DNA of 8,184 nucleotides from Halovulum sp039180525 (GTDB lineage Bacteria > Pseudomonadota > Alphaproteobacteria > Rhodobacterales > Rhodobacteraceae), in NCBI GenBank assembly GCA_039180525.1, contig JBCDDF010000083.1:1-8184 (forward strand), written 5' to 3'. The translations under genes and the position numbers were made by a program. The notes below the pieces were generated by a model. That model was not told where the DNA came from. It ran no database searches and was given only the letters and a program-made list of their open reading frames with translations. Positions 5,406-8,184 of this stretch are shown one piece after another (position 1 is the first letter of the stretch; every line of letters starts with the position of its first letter).

Positions 5406-7061
5406 ATGCCCGACTTGCTGACCGCCGCCCAGATGCGCGCGATCGAGCGTGCCGCCATCGACAGCGGGCAGGTGACGGGGCTGGAGTTGATGGAGCGTGC
5501 CGGCCGCGGCTCGGTCGCCGCGATCCTTCGCCGCTGGCCCGAATTCGCGAAAGCGCCGCACCGCGCCGCGGTTCTCTGCGGCCCGGGCAACAATGGCGGC
5601 GACGGGTTTGTGGTGGCGCGTCTGCTGAAGGAACGCGGCTGGGATGTGGAGGTCTTTCTCTACGGGCAGGCGCATAAACTGCCGCCGGATGCCGCCGAAA
5701 ACCACCGGCGATGGACGCAGATCGGTGCAACGTCGCGCTTCGAAGACCTGGTCGCGCCGGCGGCCAGCGCCGCCGCCGACCTTGTCGTCGATGCGGTGTT
5801 CGGAACGGGTCTTGCCAGACCGGTCGCGGATGCGATTGGCGATGCCCTTAACCGCGCCGGGGCAGGGGCAGGGACGGGCGCGCGGTCACCGGCGGCGGTC
5901 AAGGTCGCCATCGATGTGCCAAGCGGTCTTTGCGCCGACAGCGGTCGCGCATTGGGGGCGGTCATGGCGTCGGATCTCACCGTCAGTTTCCATTCCGAGA
6001 AAGTGGGCCATCGCCTGTCGATTGGGCCGGGCAAATGCGGCGCCGTCTGCACGGTCGACATCGGGCTCGGTCATGCTAAGGCCGCATCCACCGACCTGTG
6101 CCGCTTGGCGGTGGCCGGCCGTGATCCGACCACCGGCCGACATGCGGTGACGGGCGGGAAGCCCGTCGGCGATCTGCACAAATACGACCACGGTCACGCG
6201 CTGATCTTGTCCGGGGGGCCCGGAAGGGGCGGCGCCGCGCGGCTGGCGGCGCGCGGGGCGTTGCGCATCGGGTCGGGGCTGGTCACCGTCGGCTGCCCGC
6301 CGGCGGCGCTGCAAGAGAACGCGGCGCGGCTCGATGCGGTCATGCTGCGGCCCCTGGCGGATGCCCGGGCGCTGACCGGGGCGCTGGCCGACCCACGCAT
6401 CAACGCGCTCTGCCTGGGCCCTGGGCTCGGCGTCTCCGACCGCACCCGGGCCCTGGTTCTGGCCGCCCTCGCGCCCCGCGTCCCGGGCTTGACCCAGGAC
6501 CCCGACCCTTCGGACACGACGCCGGGAGGCCCCGGCGCGGGGGCCGGGGCGCGTAGCGCTACGGTGCTCGATGCTGACGCGCTGACGGCGTTCGCCGAGG
6601 ACCCGCAAACGCTATTCGACGCGCTCCACCCGGACTGCGTGCTCACCCCCCATGCCGGAGAGTTTCGCCGCCTGTTCCCCGACCTCCACGATCGGCTGAC
6701 CGCGCCGCCCAGCACGGGCCCCGCTTACAGCAAGCTCGACGCCACACGCGACGCCGCCGCGCGGGCCGGCTGCACGGTGCTTTTCAAGGGCGCCGATACG
6801 GTGATCGCGGACCCGGCGGGGCGGGCGGTGATCAACTCCGCCCATTACGACCGGGCGGCGCCCTGGCTCGCCACCGCGGGGTCGGGCGATGTGCTGGCCG
6901 GGTTCGTCACGGGGCTGCTGGCGCGCGGCTTCACGCCGGTAGCGGCGGCAGAAACCGCCGCCTGGCTGCATGTGGAATGCGCGCGGCATTTCGGCCCCGG
7001 CCTGATCGCCGAGGATCTGCCGGAGCAGTTGCCGGCCGTCTTCCGCGCGCTCGATCCTTAG
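5406..7061 (+). CDS. nnr: bifunctional NAD(P)H-hydrate epimerase / ADP-dependent NAD(P)H-hydrate dehydratase
   Basis: 551 aa from the ATG at 5406, which has GGAGAG upstream and yields the typical start MPDLLTAAQMRAIERAA; a GTG at 5367 would only add 13 atypical residues. It repairs hydrated NAD(P)H: the N-terminal NnrE/YjeF_N domain (about 1-220) epimerises the R form, and the C-terminal NnrD ribokinase-like domain (about 250-551) dehydrates the S form with ADP. NnrE shows GPGNNGGDG (59-67), VVDAVFGTGL (127-136) and IDVPSG (169-174). NnrD shows GPGLG (338-342), LDADALTAF (388-396), TPHAGEF (414-420), KGAD (461-464) and AGSGDVLAG (491-499) with the catalytic Asp495. Residues 358-383 are unusual: this Pro/Gly/Asp-rich stretch just before the LDADAL strand is encoded by a palindromic repeat (6477-6554) and appears to be an in-frame insertion. 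A smaller Ala/Gly-rich insertion is at 151-162. It is expressed divergently from glnB. Confidence 0.95.
   Translation: MPDLLTAAQMRAIERAAIDSGQVTGLELMERAGRGSVAAILRRWPEFAKAPHRAAVLCGPGNNGGDGFVVARLLKERGWDVEVFLYGQAHKLPPDAAENHRRWTQIGATSRFEDLVAPAASAAADLVVDAVFGTGLARPVADAIGDALNRAGAGAGTGARSPAAVKVAIDVPSGLCADSGRALGAVMASDLTVSFHSEKVGHRLSIGPGKCGAVCTVDIGLGHAKAASTDLCRLAVAGRDPTTGRHAVTGGKPVGDLHKYDHGHALILSGGPGRGGAARLAARGALRIGSGLVTVGCPPAALQENAARLDAVMLRPLADARALTGALADPRINALCLGPGLGVSDRTRALVLAALAPRVPGLTQDPDPSDTTPGGPGAGAGARSATVLDADALTAFAEDPQTLFDALHPDCVLTPHAGEFRRLFPDLHDRLTAPPSTGPAYSKLDATRDAAARAGCTVLFKGADTVIADPAGRAVINSAHYDRAAPWLATAGSGDVLAGFVTGLLARGFTPVAAAETAAWLHVECARHFGPGLIAEDLPEQLPAVFRALDP
6477..6554. repeat. palindromic repeat element, copy 2, inside nnr
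   Basis: This 78-base segment (exactly 26 codons, nnr residues 358-383) has an imperfect inverted-repeat layout like the intergenic copy. The left arm (6477-6503) contains CCCGGGCTTGACCC, the perfect reverse complement of bases 1062-1075. The right arm (6525-6554) begins GGAGGCCCCGG and ends CCGGGGCGCGT, both identical to the right arm at 1053-1081 with almost the same spacing (19 against 18 bases between the two blocks). The frame is kept throughout. The encoded residues are Pro, Gly, Asp and Ala-rich, as expected of a surface loop. Confidence 0.65.
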
Positions 7062-7076
7062 TGCGCGGGGCGGCGC

Positions 7077-7592
7077 TTACCTCCATTCCGGCGGAATCGG
7101 ATCCGGTGACAGAAGTGCCGACAATTCCGCCCGCACATCGGCCGGTAGACCCTGCATCGCGGTTCGGTCCTGAAAATTGCCGTATAGCTGCCCGTTCCGG
7201 AAGAACGACCAATCGGCGATTTGGTTGGCGCCGAAGGACACCTCGTCGCCATATTGCAACAGCCCAAGATCGACCGGCGTATTCGCCAATGCACCGACAT
7301 AGCGGTTGGCTGTTGCGCGACGCACCGGTTGGATCCAGATCACCTCGATCGTGTCGCTGGCCGTGGGCAGCGCGACCTTTACCGCGGGGTTGGCGTACCG
7401 GACCGGATCGCCGGCGATCGCTTCGTCCAGAAACCGGGGCAGGGTGCGCGCGACCTCCCTCTGCATCGCCTGGACATCCGGCGCGCTTGGGTCGATCGAA
7501 TAAAGCGCGGTGTCCTGCGGCGGCGCGCAGGCGGCGGTCAGAAGCACAAGACAAAGTATGACTTTGGAAGACATCCGGGGCAGGAGAGACAC
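7077..7592 (-). CDS. DUF2314 domain lipoprotein
   Basis: 171 aa if translation starts at GTG 7592, which has AAAAGGAT (7606-7599) six bases upstream; ATG 7574 would give 165 aa but lacks a ribosome site. Either start yields a lipoprotein signal: basic N-terminus, hydrophobic VILCLVLL, then LTAAC with the lipidated Cys at 22 (GTG numbering), so the protein should be anchored in the envelope. The mature part matches DUF2314: a helix with ARTLPRFLDEA (48-58), VKVALPT (71-77), IEVIWIQPV (82-90), YVGALANTPVD (98-108), YGDEVSF (114-120) and the hallmark IADWSFFRNGQLYGNF (125-140). The function of the family is unknown. It is tail to tail with nnr (15 bases between stops) with no visible terminator in between. 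Confidence 0.82.
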   Translation of the reverse strand: MSLLPRMSSKVILCLVLLTAACAPPQDTALYSIDPSAPDVQAMQREVARTLPRFLDEAIAGDPVRYANPAVKVALPTASDTIEVIWIQPVRRATANRYVGALANTPVDLGLLQYGDEVSFGANQIADWSFFRNGQLYGNFQDRTAMQGLPADVRAELSALLSPDPIPPEWR

Positions 7593-7967
7593 GCACAGAT
7601 CCTTTTGCCACGCCCCCGGCACGCATCAAACCAGTCTGCGGGCGCAACACAAGCCGCCGCCGCACCCTAGTCGGTCGCCTGTGACGTATCTGCCCCGCGC
7701 CGTCGAGATGCCCGCCATTGGCCCCTTGGCAAAAGGAAGATGTCCGGCATCACCCCGCGCTTTCTCTGCCGTACTCTTTGAGGTCGAGGACTCTCGCCAA
7801 GCCGCTGTTGTTGCGAAACAATACCCGGCAAATCCTCCTGCATCGCGGCCGGCATGCCCGGGCGCGCCGGAATTCGGCGGCGCCCCGCCACAGCCGCGAT
7901 TTTTCCCTCGCACCGCCCCGCCCGCTCTGTTAGACCCGCGCCGACCTGAGCGGCGGCTGCCCTCAGG
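7593..7967. other. 375-bp intergenic region without a gene
   Basis: It lies between the divergent DUF2314 lipoprotein gene and tRNA-Leu and must hold promoters for both. Frames through it give low-complexity Arg/Pro/Ala-rich products with no recognisable domain and no ribosome site, so I call no gene. A hairpin of CCTGAG (7945-7950) and CTCAGG (7962-7967) abuts the 5' end of the tRNA and may belong to its leader. I could not identify a convincing promoter by eye. Confidence 0.55.
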
Positions 7968-8183
<216 letters not shown>

Positions 8184-8184
8184 G

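Noticed and set aside
5302..5730. Minus-strand frames opposite the start of nnr
   Set aside because: Arg/Ala-rich shadows of the well-supported nnr coding sequence, with no ribosome site.
6931..7665. Minus-strand 244-codon frame overlapping the DUF2314 gene
   Set aside because: Same strand as the lipoprotein gene but in the wrong frame; no domain, and it covers the end of nnr.

Overview
The window is about 8.2 kb of high-GC DNA. Its gene content points to an alphaproteobacterium, most likely Rhodobacteraceae: a glnB-glnA operon, a divergent two-domain NAD(P)H-hydrate repair gene, a small DUF2314 lipoprotein, and a Rhodobacteraceae-type recombinase tail beside a tRNA. This placement rests on recognised families and composition, not on a database search.

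Layout. 1-963 (+) is a DUF3179 protein cut by the left window edge. 985-1081 is an intergenic palindromic element. 1176-2027 (+) is a secreted esterase of the poly(3-hydroxybutyrate) depolymerase/LpqC type. 2162-3137 (+) is a two-gene unit of visibly lower GC: a LysE/RhtB-family exporter and an antibiotic-biosynthesis-monooxygenase-fold (YgiN-like) protein, with a good promoter and a dyad in front. 3138-3445 has no gene and holds two stem-loops, one of them the glnA terminator. 3446-5229 (-) is glnB followed by glnA, the nitrogen-assimilation operon (PII signal protein and type I glutamine synthetase). 5406-7061 (+) is nnr, the fused NAD(P)H-hydrate epimerase/dehydratase, diverging from glnB across 176 bp that look regulatory. 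7077-7592 (-) is a DUF2314 lipoprotein, tail to tail with nnr. 7593-7967 has no gene. 7968-8052 (+) is tRNA-Leu(UAG). From the right edge, an open minus-strand frame (8001-8183) resembles the C-terminus of a serine recombinase and runs into the tRNA gene.

How the genes relate. GlnB reports nitrogen and carbon status and, through the adenylylation system, controls the GlnA made from the same transcript; the Tyr targets of both modification systems are present. Nnr is a housekeeping metabolite-repair enzyme. The exporter/ABM pair looks like a small accessory cassette. The tRNA-Leu plus recombinase looks like the edge of an integrated element that continues beyond the window.

The most notable points are (i) two related copies of a palindromic repeat, one intergenic and one of exactly 26 codons inserted in frame in the NnrD half of nnr, and (ii) the recombinase tail at tRNA-Leu. 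I found no CRISPR array, complete insertion sequence or obvious new defence system.
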